DNA of 64,000 bases from Paenibacillus methanolicus (lineage in GTDB: Bacteria > Bacillota > Bacilli > Paenibacillales > Paenibacillaceae), in assembly GCF_008124765.1 (NCBI RefSeq), contig NZ_VNHS01000001.1, forward strand, positions 372,001 to 436,000, given 5' to 3'. A program made the translations under genes and the position numbers. The notes under the pieces were generated by a model that saw only the letters and a program-made list of their open reading frames with translations, searched no databases and was not told the origin of the DNA. Shown here in pieces: positions 34,372 to 42,487 of the stretch. Position 1 is the first letter of the stretch. Each line of letters opens with the position of its first letter.

Positions 34372-36603
34372 ATGCATCGTTTACCCCTGCTTCAACCTCG
34401 CGGTAGGTTTATCCGCAAATTCGGTACTGCCATGCTGGCGGCATCTCTTGTCCTGCCGGCGTTCGCCTCGGCGGCGAGCGCGGACGAGACGAACGGTCAT
34501 TTGTCGTTCGAGTACGGCGAGTATGAAACATTCGAGAATAACGGTTCCGTGGCTATCACGATCAATCGCACCGGCGGTTCCGCGGGCGAAGTGACGGTCG
34601 ACTTCTGGGCGGAGAGCGGCTCTGCTGCGGCCTACGATGATTTCGTTCCGGCTTCGCAGACGGTGACGTTCGCGGAAGGCGAGACGAGCAAGACGGTCTA
34701 CGTGGATCTTGTCGACGACGGCGTGCCCGAGGACTACGAGGGATTTGCCGTCTATCTGGGCAACCCGACCGGCGGCGCGTCGACGGCTGAGGACGAGTAC
34801 GCTTATATTAGCATTGCGGATGACGATAACTGGCTTCCCGACGGGCCCGGCGTATTCTCTTTCCAATCCGGTGCCTACGCGGTCGATGAGAATGCCGGCC
34901 ATGTGAGAGTCCAAGTCGTGCGCACGGACGGTTCGAACGGTTATGTTACCGTCGACTATACAACTCGGGGCGGTACGGCAGTTACCGACCAAGACTTCAC
35001 GGAGACGTCGGGCACGCTAACCTTCCAGACCGGCGAGTCTTACGCGTACATCGATATTCCGATCCGCGACGATATCCGCTTCGAGAATCCGGAAACCTTC
35101 ACCGTCGAATTGTATAACGCGACCGGAGAAGCGGGCATCGGCGGCGGCACGACGACGGTCACCATCAATAGCGAAGATCCGGACGTACCGTACAATCCGG
35201 GCGTGTTCGAATTCGCGCTGGCGGAGACCCAAGTGAACGAGAACACGCCGGAGGGCGGCGTGTGGTTCGATATTACGCGGACGAACGGCTCGGATAACTA
35301 TGTCGAGCTCGATGTAACCTTTGACAACGGCACCGCCAACAATGGATGGGATTATGAAGGCTATAACACTTCCGTTGTTTTCCTGCCGGGCGAAACGACC
35401 AAAACCGTGTCAGCCACGATCTACGACGACGCGGATTCCGAAGGCAACGAATATTTCACCGCGACGCTCAGCAACCCGACGAACGACGCGACGCTCGGCG
35501 AGAAAGCGACGACCAAAATCCGTATCATGGACGACGAGCCATATACGCCGCGATACGGTGCCTTTGAAGTGCGCCAAATCGATTCGCCATTCGCCGAAAA
35601 TGGCGGCAAGATGTATGTGAACGTCTTCCGTAACGGCGGATCGGATAGCTACGCGACGGTCGACTACACGATCACGGGCGGTACCGCTACCGGTCAGGCG
35701 ACCGAAGGTTCCGATTACACGGGCACGAGCGGGACGCTAGTGTTCCCGCAGGACGAAACTTTGCAGAATATCTATATCCCGATTCTCGACGACCAGCGTT
35801 TCGAAGGCGACGAGAAGCTAACGATCACGCTCTCGAACCCGACGGGCGGCGCGACGCTCGAGACGGCAGGACCCGTTACCCGTACCATCGAGGACAACGA
35901 CCCGCAGCCGGAGCATCCGGGCGAGCTTCAATTCGAAGGAGTCGATTTTACCGTAAGCGAAGGCGATGGCTTCATCGACATCACCGTGCAGCGCGATAAC
36001 GGCATCGACGGCGAAGTCGCGGTCGATTATGAGGTGGAGAACGGCAGCGCGACCGGCGGCGAAGATTTCGAGACGATTCGCGGGACTTTGGTATTCGGTC
36101 CCGAGCTCCGTTACAAGTCGATTCGGATCCCGATCCATAACGATTCAGCTGCGGAAGAGGATGAAGCGTTCGCCGTGCATCTGATGAACACGAGCGGCGG
36201 CGCCTCGATTGGAGAACGGGCATCGGCGATTGTGACGATCATCGACAACGATGCGCCGGCGACAAGCCTAATTCAGGTCGAGAAAGCCGGCGTCGACGCA
36301 AAGGAAGAAAGCGGAACGGTGAAAATCAACGTGGTTCGCACGGGTAACGCGACGACCGCGGCATCCGTCAACTACCGGACGGAGAACCTGATCGCCAAGT
36401 CCGGCGTGGATTACGTCGCCGCATCCGGCACGCTGCATTTCGCGCCTGGCGAAACGACGAAGTCCGTGACCATTACGCTGAAAGACGATAAGCTGATCGA
36501 ATACGTAGAGAATTTCCTCCTCGTGCTGTCCGCGCCGTCTGAAGGGGCGACGCTCGGCGAATCCAAGGCGTATGTCTATATTACGGAACGAGACTTCTAT
36601 TAA
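34372..36603 (+). CDS. Secreted Calx-beta repeat protein
   Basis: A 743-residue extracellular protein with a signal peptide (basic start, hydrophobic 20-35, cleavage near ASA, about residue 41). The rest is six Calx-beta modules of roughly 110 residues (starting near 44, 160, 278, 395, 515 and 630), each with phrases like TVDY-T-GGTA and GETSKTV and ending in I-DDD or I-DNDP. These acidic loops bind calcium in homologues. There is no SLH, LPXTG or enzyme domain. AATGGAGGAG precedes ATG 34372. It may be an adhesive or matrix protein. The long leader suggests strong or controlled expression. Confidence 0.9.
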   Translation: MHRLPLLQPRGRFIRKFGTAMLAASLVLPAFASAASADETNGHLSFEYGEYETFENNGSVAITINRTGGSAGEVTVDFWAESGSAAAYDDFVPASQTVTFAEGETSKTVYVDLVDDGVPEDYEGFAVYLGNPTGGASTAEDEYAYISIADDDNWLPDGPGVFSFQSGAYAVDENAGHVRVQVVRTDGSNGYVTVDYTTRGGTAVTDQDFTETSGTLTFQTGESYAYIDIPIRDDIRFENPETFTVELYNATGEAGIGGGTTTVTINSEDPDVPYNPGVFEFALAETQVNENTPEGGVWFDITRTNGSDNYVELDVTFDNGTANNGWDYEGYNTSVVFLPGETTKTVSATIYDDADSEGNEYFTATLSNPTNDATLGEKATTKIRIMDDEPYTPRYGAFEVRQIDSPFAENGGKMYVNVFRNGGSDSYATVDYTITGGTATGQATEGSDYTGTSGTLVFPQDETLQNIYIPILDDQRFEGDEKLTITLSNPTGGATLETAGPVTRTIEDNDPQPEHPGELQFEGVDFTVSEGDGFIDITVQRDNGIDGEVAVDYEVENGSATGGEDFETIRGTLVFGPELRYKSIRIPIHNDSAAEEDEAFAVHLMNTSGGASIGERASAIVTIIDNDAPATSLIQVEKAGVDAKEESGTVKINVVRTGNATTAASVNYRTENLIAKSGVDYVAASGTLHFAPGETTKSVTITLKDDKLIEYVENFLLVLSAPSEGATLGESKAYVYITERDFY

Positions 36604-37230
36604 TCGAATTGCAAGATATGTGCAATACGAAGCTTAACTTAGTAAGCAGCCAATCTAATCACCATTAACGGAAGCCAGCTTCGACGTTCGCGTTGAAGCT
36701 GGTTTTGTTGTTGGTCCTTGCATAGGGAACTATGCTGCTTGTATGGACGATTTCGCATCGCGTACGCCTCCCGTAAGCAGCTGTCCAACGCATTATGCGG
36801 TTCGATCACGCGTCGGGATTCCAACCTTGTGCATGGTTGCAGTGTGTGCGATTCGATTAGAAGTGCCAAAACACGATTTAAACGCAGGTACTTTGTCTTT
36901 CGTTCTTTGTTGTTAATGTCATTAATCAGATGCGGATAAACGAGTTAAACGAATTTCTTTTAACGTTATTAACTATTCGAATCGGATCAGCTTTTTTCGC
37001 TGCTCGCTTATTCCTGACGCCGCCGGCGTCGGTTGGACCTGAGTCGATATCGCATTGCGCAAATTGCGAATTAGACGGGAAATCGTTTTGCAACCGGCTG
37101 CTTGCGATTCGTGAAAACAAAATCAATTCGCAGCGTGCTATTGTCAGTCGAGAGACCGATGATAATACGCCGCTAATCCGTATAATCAGGAACAGATTGG
37201 TTCTACGCGAAGGCGAGGGGGAGATCCGGC
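36604..37230 (+). other. Intergenic region upstream of S41 peptidase
   Basis: Apart from the terminator at 36673-36710 I see no gene here. A small hairpin GCATAG-ggaa-CTATGC lies at about 36720-36735. The stretch 36890-37190 is AT-rich compared with the window and probably holds the promoter of the peptidase gene, which I cannot fix. Confidence 0.5.
36673..36710 (+). terminator. Rho-independent terminator after Calx-beta gene
   Basis: AGCCAGCTTCGACG pairs with CGTTGAAGCTGGTT around TTCG, followed by TTGTTG. The loop and upper stem resemble the terminator at 13046. Confidence 0.85.
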
Positions 37231-38976
37231 ATGACGACAATTTGGGGATTAATCGACTCCGTCAAATGGCTCACAAGTTACCAGGCGGCAATCATCTGGT
37301 TCTGCCTGTTGACGCTGGGCGTGAACGCGTTCTCGATTCGTTCGCGTTGGCGGGTTCTGGATTTCGTGCCGCTTGGAGGACTGATTGCAGCGCTGCTCGG
37401 TTACGCGAGCGGGGATGCGACGTTGCCGTCGCTCGTTCTGTACGGATTGACGCTCATCTTGTTTCTAGGTACAATGCGTCGGCTATGGAAGAGACCTGAC
37501 ACTATCGCCTTGGCAGCCGCGCGCGAGAAAAAACGTCGCGTTTGGACGGTTCTGCGGATGCTCGGCGTACTGTGCGGCGTACTGCCGATTCTCCTCGTTC
37601 TTGCCGTTGCCGGAGAAATGCGTTATAACGCCGAAACCGACTTCAGCCGTATGACCTATTCGGATGCTTTCAAGCGGATGCACGAGCGGTTGGAGCGGGA
37701 ATACCCGTTCGGGGAATGGAAAGGGATCGATTGGGAGACGATGCAAGCGGAATATGAAAGTCGTTTTGCCGAAGCGGATCGGCTGAAGGATTCCAAGCGC
37801 TATTACCTGGCGCTTCGCGATTATTTGCACGAATTCAGGGACGGTCATATCGAGATCGAGAATGACGAACTGTTCGAGAACAACGCAGTCTTTCGGGAAG
37901 AGGCCGGAGGCGGCTTCGGCTTAAGCGCGCTGCGGCTGGACGACGGGTCCGTGCGCGTCAGCCTCCTGTTGAAGGACGGCGAAGCCGAACGCGCCGGCAT
38001 CCGATTAGGCGCCGAGCTGCTGCGATGGAACGGAGAGAATGCTGAAGACGTCTACGCGCGGGCGTCATGGGCCGACATTCCGCCGTCCACGTCGGACGTG
38101 GAGCGGGAGAATCAGGGGCGATTCATGGTGCGGGCGTCGATCGGCCAGACGATCGAAGTCGAATATCGCAATGAAGGCGGTTCGAAATCGCGCACCGTCA
38201 CGCTAACCGCGTACGACGACGAGTACGAAACGCTGAAACAGACGCGGAAGAAGCTGACGCCGGCCGATCTGGAGAAGCCGTCGATCGAATGGCGCATGCT
38301 GGATAACGGGTATGGTTACGTGAAAGTGAAGGTTTTCCTCGCGACGGATCGTTATCCGAAGCCGTTGAAGCTGCTGGAGCAAGCGATTCAGTCGTTTAGC
38401 GAGGAGGACGCAAAAGGCGTCATACTCGATCTGCGCAACAATCCAGGCGGGGAAGATGAGCTGGCGGCGAGCGTGGCCGGTTATTTCGCGGATAGCCCCA
38501 TGCATTATGAGCAAGTGAGCTATTACAACCGCTTCACGAGCTCGTTCGCGCTGAACCGGATGGAGACGATACATGTTGAACCGGCGGATGCGCGCTATGA
38601 CGGCAAGCTCGCTGTTCTGATCAACGGAAGGACGGCAAGCTCTGCCGAAGGCGTGCCGATGGCGCTGAAAGGACAGGCGAACGTGCGAATCGTCGGCTTC
38701 TCGTCCACCTCGGGTTCCTTCGGCGTCATGTCGAGTCCGATCCGGATCTTCATGCCGGGCGGTTACGAGCTCATATTCCCTGATGGACGTTCGCTTAATG
38801 AGCAGGGGATGATTCAGCTCGAAAGCACAGGCGACGGAAACGGCGGCGTCGCGCCGGATGTCCGGATTCCGCTGAACGCAGAGACTTTCGCCGAAGCCTA
38901 CGTGCACGGACGGGACATGGAACTTGATGCTGCGGTTCAAGCGCTGGATGCGCTAGATGTGTTAAATGCGCCATGA
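37231..38976 (+). CDS. Membrane-anchored S41 family peptidase
   Basis: A 581-residue serine peptidase of the tail-specific/C-terminal-processing group. Three or four N-terminal hydrophobic segments (about 15-32, 40-65, 70-85 and 105-125) anchor it. A PDZ-like stretch (about 225-300; LLKDGEAERAGIRLG) precedes the S41 core, with ILDLRNNPGG and the catalytic-serine motif NGRTASSAEG. No lysine is visible in the usual CTP position (FSSTSGSFG), so it is nearer the C-terminal, retinoid-binding-protein-like S41 branch. GAGGGGGAGA precedes ATG 37231. The substrate is unknown. Confidence 0.87.
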   Translation: MTTIWGLIDSVKWLTSYQAAIIWFCLLTLGVNAFSIRSRWRVLDFVPLGGLIAALLGYASGDATLPSLVLYGLTLILFLGTMRRLWKRPDTIALAAAREKKRRVWTVLRMLGVLCGVLPILLVLAVAGEMRYNAETDFSRMTYSDAFKRMHERLEREYPFGEWKGIDWETMQAEYESRFAEADRLKDSKRYYLALRDYLHEFRDGHIEIENDELFENNAVFREEAGGGFGLSALRLDDGSVRVSLLLKDGEAERAGIRLGAELLRWNGENAEDVYARASWADIPPSTSDVERENQGRFMVRASIGQTIEVEYRNEGGSKSRTVTLTAYDDEYETLKQTRKKLTPADLEKPSIEWRMLDNGYGYVKVKVFLATDRYPKPLKLLEQAIQSFSEEDAKGVILDLRNNPGGEDELAASVAGYFADSPMHYEQVSYYNRFTSSFALNRMETIHVEPADARYDGKLAVLINGRTASSAEGVPMALKGQANVRIVGFSSTSGSFGVMSSPIRIFMPGGYELIFPDGRSLNEQGMIQLESTGDGNGGVAPDVRIPLNAETFAEAYVHGRDMELDAAVQALDALDVLNAP

Positions 38977-39051
38977 GGCGCAATGAAGCGCAAAGAATCA
39001 TAGAATCGCGCGATCCCAATCTTGGGTTGCCTAAATCTATTTAACAAGCAT

Positions 39052-39078
39052 CCCCTCGATCATTCGAGGGTTCTTTGC
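39052..39078 (+). terminator. Terminator after S41 peptidase
   Basis: CCCTCGA pairs with TCGAGGG around TCAT, followed by TTCTTTGCATTTTT. Confidence 0.7.
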
Positions 39079-39107
39079 ATTTTTCACGAAAGGGCCGGCA
39101 TTAACCA

Positions 39108-39124
39108 TGTTAGGTATACCTACA
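39108..39124. promoter_or_regulatory. Partial GlnR/TnrA-type box
   Basis: TGTTAGGTATACCTACA fits the TGTNA-N7-TNACA pattern except for C in place of T in the right half. It contains the perfect palindrome TAGGTATACCTA. It lies 65 bp upstream of the full box, close to six helical turns. Confidence 0.4.
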
Positions 39125-39153
39125 TTAATGCGTGGACAACGAAAAAATAACGC

Positions 39154-39183
39154 TTGAAATCCGAAAAAAGTATGTTATATTAT
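39154..39183 (+). promoter_or_regulatory. Promoter of the guanidine permease transcript
   Basis: TTGAAA at 39154-39159 with TATATT (39176-39181, 16 bp spacer) or TATTAT (39178-39183, 18 bp spacer) as -10. The riboswitch begins about 70 bp further on. The -10 lies inside the GlnR/TnrA-type box. Confidence 0.6.
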
Positions 39184-39189
39184 CTAACA
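39173..39189. promoter_or_regulatory. GlnR/TnrA-type nitrogen box overlapping the -10
   Basis: TGTTATATTATCTAACA matches the published TnrA/GlnR consensus TGTNANAWWWTMTNACA at all 17 positions. It covers the -10 of the permease promoter, so a bound GlnR would repress. Binding is inferred from sequence only. Confidence 0.7.
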
Positions 39190-39254
39190 TGGATATTTAA
39201 CCAGCTGGAATGTCTGTTATATTACCTGCTTCGCCCAACTGCATAATCATTGTT

Positions 39255-39378
39255 TTCTAGGGTTCCGCGGTCGAATGGCCGGTCAGGTCCGAGAGAAGAC
39301 GCACGGCTTCGCGGCCGTGTCCACGGAGGGATAAAAGCCCGGGAGGATATGTTACATATCTTCCCGCGGCTTTTTTCT
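39255..39378 (+). ncRNA. Guanidine-I (ykkC) riboswitch 1, with terminator
   Basis: The hallmark ykkC segments are present in order: CTAGGGTTCCG at 39257, GGTCCGAGAG at 39286, ACGGAGGGATAAAAGCCCGG from 39323. The last segment runs into a terminator, GCCCGGGAGGATATG pairing with CATATCTTCCCGCGGC, followed by TTTTTTC. Ligand binding should break this hairpin and allow transcription of the permease gene. The guanidine-degradation genes downstream favour the guanidine-I class over the ppGpp and PRPP variants. Confidence 0.92.
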
Positions 39379-39418
39379 TTTTTTTAGAGAAACGATTGAT
39401 CGGAAGGGGAAATAGGAG

Positions 39419-40777
39419 ATGAAACAAGAGGTTACGCTACGCCAGTCGCTTACGCTCGTCCAGGTCGTAGCATTGGGATTGGCCTGGATGACGCCGATGA
39501 TTTACTTCTCGGTGTTCGGCATCGCGTACGACGCTTCGCAAGGCATGATAACCGAGGCCTATCTGCTGTCGGTCGTGGCCATCTTCTTCACGGCATACAG
39601 CTACAGCATCATGGCGAGAATCTTCCCGGGATCGGGCTCCTCGTATACGTACGTGAAGCAATCGCTGCATCCGATTCCCGGCTTCACGGTCGGCTGGGCG
39701 ATTCTGCTCGACTATCTGTTCTCGCCGATTATCGCATGCTTGACGTTCGGCATCTATCTGAACGCGCAGTTCCCGGCTGTCCCGGCCTACGTGTGGATCG
39801 TGCTGCTGAACATCGTGCTCGCGGTCGTGAACATCGCCGGCATTAAGTTTTCCGCCAGTCTCAGCAAGCTGTTCGTGCTGTTCCAAATTCTGTTCATCGC
39901 GTTCTTCTGCACGTATCTCATTCGCGGCTTCGACGGCTTCGAAGGCGTCATGCAGCCATTCTCGAACCTGGACGTCGGTCTGCCGACGATTCTGGCGGGC
40001 GCCTCGATCATCTGCTTTTCCTTCCTCGGCTTCGATACGGTATCGACGCTCGCGGAGGAGACGATCGACGCCAAGAAGACCATCCCGCGCGCGATCATGC
40101 TCATCATCCTCATCGCCAGCGTTTTGTATGTGGCGACCTCGTATCTCATCCAAATCACGTATCCGAGCTTGACGTTCGCCAATCTTGATTCCGCGGGCTT
40201 CGAACTGATGAAATTGGCGGGCGGCGCGACGCTCGGCGCGATTTTCACGACGGTGCTTATCTTCGCAATTTTCACGCAAGGACTCACGTCGGTGACGAGC
40301 GTATCCCGTCTGTTGTACGTGCTCGGCCGCGATTCCATTCTGCCGAAACGGTTTTTCGGCGCGCTCCATCCGAAGTATCGGACCCCGGTCAACAACATCG
40401 TGCTCGTAACCATCGTTTCGCTGCTGGCGCTCGTCATCAGCCTCGATATGGCGGTCAAATTCGTCAGCTTCGGCGCGCTCACTTCGTTCGCGTTCGTCAA
40501 CGTCTCCGTTATTGCCGAATGTTACATCAAACGTAAACTTCGTTCTCCTAAGCAGACGGTTCAGTATTTGATTTTCCCGCTCGCGGGCGCTTCGTTTATC
40601 ATCTGGCTCATTACGCTGCTCGACGCGAACGCGCTGATGCTCGGCTGTGTCTGGCTCGTAGCGGGATTGGCTTATTATTTGTGCCGAACGAAGCTGTCCG
40701 GGGCCTTCCGGGCCGGTTCGCAGCTGTTCGAAGGGACCTCGGCCATCCAGAAGCACGAACAGCAAAAATCTGTGTGA
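39419..40777 (+). CDS. APC-family permease under guanidine riboswitch control
   Basis: A 452-residue amino acid/polyamine/organocation transporter with about twelve helices. The first helix carries GLAWMTPMIYFSVFG, at the unwound substrate-binding segment. SGSSYTYVKQ follows helix 2, as in this superfamily. ATG 39419 has GGAAGGGG and AGGAG just upstream. Its control by riboswitch 1 and its place before the guanidine-carboxylase genes suggest that it imports guanidine or a guanidino compound; this is inference, as most family members carry amino acids or amines. Confidence 0.9.
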   Translation: MKQEVTLRQSLTLVQVVALGLAWMTPMIYFSVFGIAYDASQGMITEAYLLSVVAIFFTAYSYSIMARIFPGSGSSYTYVKQSLHPIPGFTVGWAILLDYLFSPIIACLTFGIYLNAQFPAVPAYVWIVLLNIVLAVVNIAGIKFSASLSKLFVLFQILFIAFFCTYLIRGFDGFEGVMQPFSNLDVGLPTILAGASIICFSFLGFDTVSTLAEETIDAKKTIPRAIMLIILIASVLYVATSYLIQITYPSLTFANLDSAGFELMKLAGGATLGAIFTTVLIFAIFTQGLTSVTSVSRLLYVLGRDSILPKRFFGALHPKYRTPVNNIVLVTIVSLLALVISLDMAVKFVSFGALTSFAFVNVSVIAECYIKRKLRSPKQTVQYLIFPLAGASFIIWLITLLDANALMLGCVWLVAGLAYYLCRTKLSGAFRAGSQLFEGTSAIQKHEQQKSV

Positions 40778-40783
40778 AGTATA

Positions 40784-40812
40784 TTGACACGAATAGCAGT
40801 CACCTCTATACT
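40784..40812 (+). promoter_or_regulatory. Strong sigma-A promoter of guanidine catabolic operon
   Basis: TTGACA (40784-40789), 17 bp spacer, TATACT (40807-40812). It begins 7 bp after the permease stop, so the downstream genes have their own start of transcription at about 40819. Confidence 0.85.
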
Positions 40813-40819
40813 GAACGCA

Positions 40820-40836
40820 TGTTAGCAAACATGACA
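40820..40836. promoter_or_regulatory. GlnR/TnrA-type nitrogen box at the transcription start
   Basis: TGTTAGCAAACATGACA fits TGTNA-N7-TNACA exactly, and the longer consensus at 15 of 17 positions. It starts at about +1 of the second promoter, a repressing position. Confidence 0.65.
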
Positions 40837-40884
40837 ATTGAATCAAGGTTCTTGCCGGCATCATCGGTCAAGAACGCCAAAGCT

Positions 40885-41025
40885 GTCTAGGGTTCCGTTG
40901 ACGCGACGCGTCAAGCCTGGTCCGAGAGACGGCGTATGGGAAGCGAGCAGGCGAGTCGTCGCGCTCGAAGCCCATATGACACGGAAGGATAAAAGCCTGG
41001 GAGATCATTCTCCCGGGCTTTTTCG
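40885..41025 (+). ncRNA. Guanidine-I (ykkC) riboswitch 2, with terminator
   Basis: CTAGGGTTCCG at 40887, GGTCCGAGAG at 40919 and ACGGAAGGATAAAAGCCTGG from 40981 match the ykkC core. The variable arm between differs from riboswitch 1. The terminator is AAGCCTGGGAGA with TCTCCCGGGCTT, then TTTTT. An inverted repeat GTTCTTG/CAAGAAC (40848-40875) lies just before it. It controls the carboxylase operon. Confidence 0.93.
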
Positions 41026-41056
41026 CATTCATTCGCCAATTCGGAAAGGAAGAGGG

Positions 41057-41782
41057 ATGAGAGGGATGGACGTGATCTGGAACACGGTTATCGAAGCAGG
41101 GGGCAAATGGTCGGGACGGATCAGCCGAGGCAAGCTGCTGCGCTTTACGGCGACGGAGGCTGGCGCCAATCTGGCGCTCATGCTCTACAACGCGGATGAT
41201 CTGACGGAGCGCTACAACATGCCGGACACGCTGAAGGCGCAATATACGGCGCATTTGACGGCAGGCCACACGCTAATGAGCGACAACGGCCGCGTGCTGG
41301 CCGGCATCGTCCAGGACGATCTGGGCTGGCACGATACGATCGGCGGCTATACGACGAGAGCGCACACCGATGCGAAGTACGGCAAGACGACATACCAGCA
41401 GCTTCGCAACGAGTGGCTGCGCAGCGGACAGGAGAATTTCGCGGTCGAGCTGACGCGCAGCGGCATGGGTTTGCGGGATATGATGCCGGTCGTGAACTTG
41501 TTCTCTAAGGTATATTGCGACGACGACGGCGCGATGCGGCATGTCCCGGATCATGGTTCAGCCGGGGCTTCCGTCACGCTGCGTACCGAGATGGACGTCC
41601 TGGCGGTGTTGTCGAACACGCCGAATCCGCTCGATGCGCGGAAACATTACCCGTCCGTTCCGGTGAAGGTGGAAATACTGGAGGCCGAACCGATGCGCGA
41701 AGACGATCTATGCCTGAATCATAGGGCCGAGAATCGCCGCGCTTACGAGAATACATGGAGCTACTACGCTCTGATCAAATAG
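41057..41782 (+). CDS. DUF1989 carboxyguanidine deiminase subunit (urea carboxylase-associated)
   Basis: A 241-residue protein of the DUF1989 family, long annotated as urea carboxylase-associated and shown in other bacteria to form carboxyguanidine deiminase (CgdA/CgdB) together with its partner. It would remove an amino group from carboxyguanidine to yield allophanate. It carries DDLGWHDTIGG where the second subunit has [11 protein letters not shown], so it lacks that cysteine. ATG 41057 follows AAAGGAAG; an in-frame ATG at 41066 is possible. First gene after riboswitch 2 and 21 bp before its partner. Confidence 0.85.
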   Translation: MRGMDVIWNTVIEAGGKWSGRISRGKLLRFTATEAGANLALMLYNADDLTERYNMPDTLKAQYTAHLTAGHTLMSDNGRVLAGIVQDDLGWHDTIGGYTTRAHTDAKYGKTTYQQLRNEWLRSGQENFAVELTRSGMGLRDMMPVVNLFSKVYCDDDGAMRHVPDHGSAGASVTLRTEMDVLAVLSNTPNPLDARKHYPSVPVKVEILEAEPMREDDLCLNHRAENRRAYENTWSYYALIK

Positions 41783-41803
41783 ACCGTTGAGGAGGGGACG
41801 ACA

Positions 41804-42454
41804 ATGGGAGCGTTCAACCGAATTGAAAGCCATCGCAAGCCGGAGCTGGCCATTTACGAAGAGACGATATTAGCCGGGGACGGATGGATGCGCGACCTGG
41901 AGCCGGGGCAAGCGCTGCGCATCGTGGATCTGGAAGGCAACCAAGCCGCGGATACGCTGTTCTACGACGCGGATCATCCCGAGGACCATTACGCGGCGGC
42001 CGCGACGATCGCGCGCCAAGGCAATATTTATTTGACGGCGGGCTCCGTGCTGCTGGCGGAATCGGGCAAGGAGCTGCTGGAGATCGTCGCCGATACGTGC
42101 GGCAGGCACGATACGCTGGGCGGTTCTTGCTCGGCGCAAAGCAACACCGTCCGGTACGCGCACGAGAAGCTGCACATGCACAATTGCCGCGACACGTTCA
42201 TGCTCCAACTGGCGAAGCGGGGCGGCGAATACGGCAAGCGGGACTTGGCGCCAAACATTAACTTTTTCATGAACGTGCCGGTAACGCCGCAAGGCGGGCT
42301 GAAGTTCGACGACGGCGTATCGTCGCCGGGCGCTTACGTGGAGCTGCAAGCCCGGTGCAGGACGACGGTTCTGATCAGCAACTGCCCGCAGCTGAACAAT
42401 CCGTGCAATGCTTATAATCCAACGCCGATTCAAGTGCTCATCTGGGAACGTTAA
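41804..42454 (+). CDS. DUF1989 carboxyguanidine deiminase subunit, second component
   Basis: A 216-residue DUF1989 protein and partner of the preceding gene product. It has the cysteine/histidine set [22 protein letters not shown] and MHNCRDTFM, likely metal ligands and active-site residues. With the first subunit it should convert carboxyguanidine to allophanate and ammonia. GAGGAGGGG precedes ATG 41804. It ends 33 bp before the carboxylase. Which of the two corresponds to CgdA and which to CgdB I do not assign. Confidence 0.87.
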   Translation: MGAFNRIESHRKPELAIYEETILAGDGWMRDLEPGQALRIVDLEGNQAADTLFYDADHPEDHYAAAATIARQGNIYLTAGSVLLAESGKELLEIVADTCGRHDTLGGSCSAQSNTVRYAHEKLHMHNCRDTFMLQLAKRGGEYGKRDLAPNINFFMNVPVTPQGGLKFDDGVSSPGAYVELQARCRTTVLISNCPQLNNPCNAYNPTPIQVLIWER

Positions 42455-42487
42455 CCATCATTCGCAAGGGAAGAGGAGAGGAATGCC

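Noticed and set aside
36930..37499. 189-codon frame upstream of the S41 peptidase
   Set aside because: Overlaps the start of the peptidase gene in another frame and has no Shine-Dalgarno site or family features.
39437..40864. 475-codon minus-strand frame opposite the APC permease
   Set aside because: Composition of a shadow frame; the plus strand encodes a clear 12-helix transporter.
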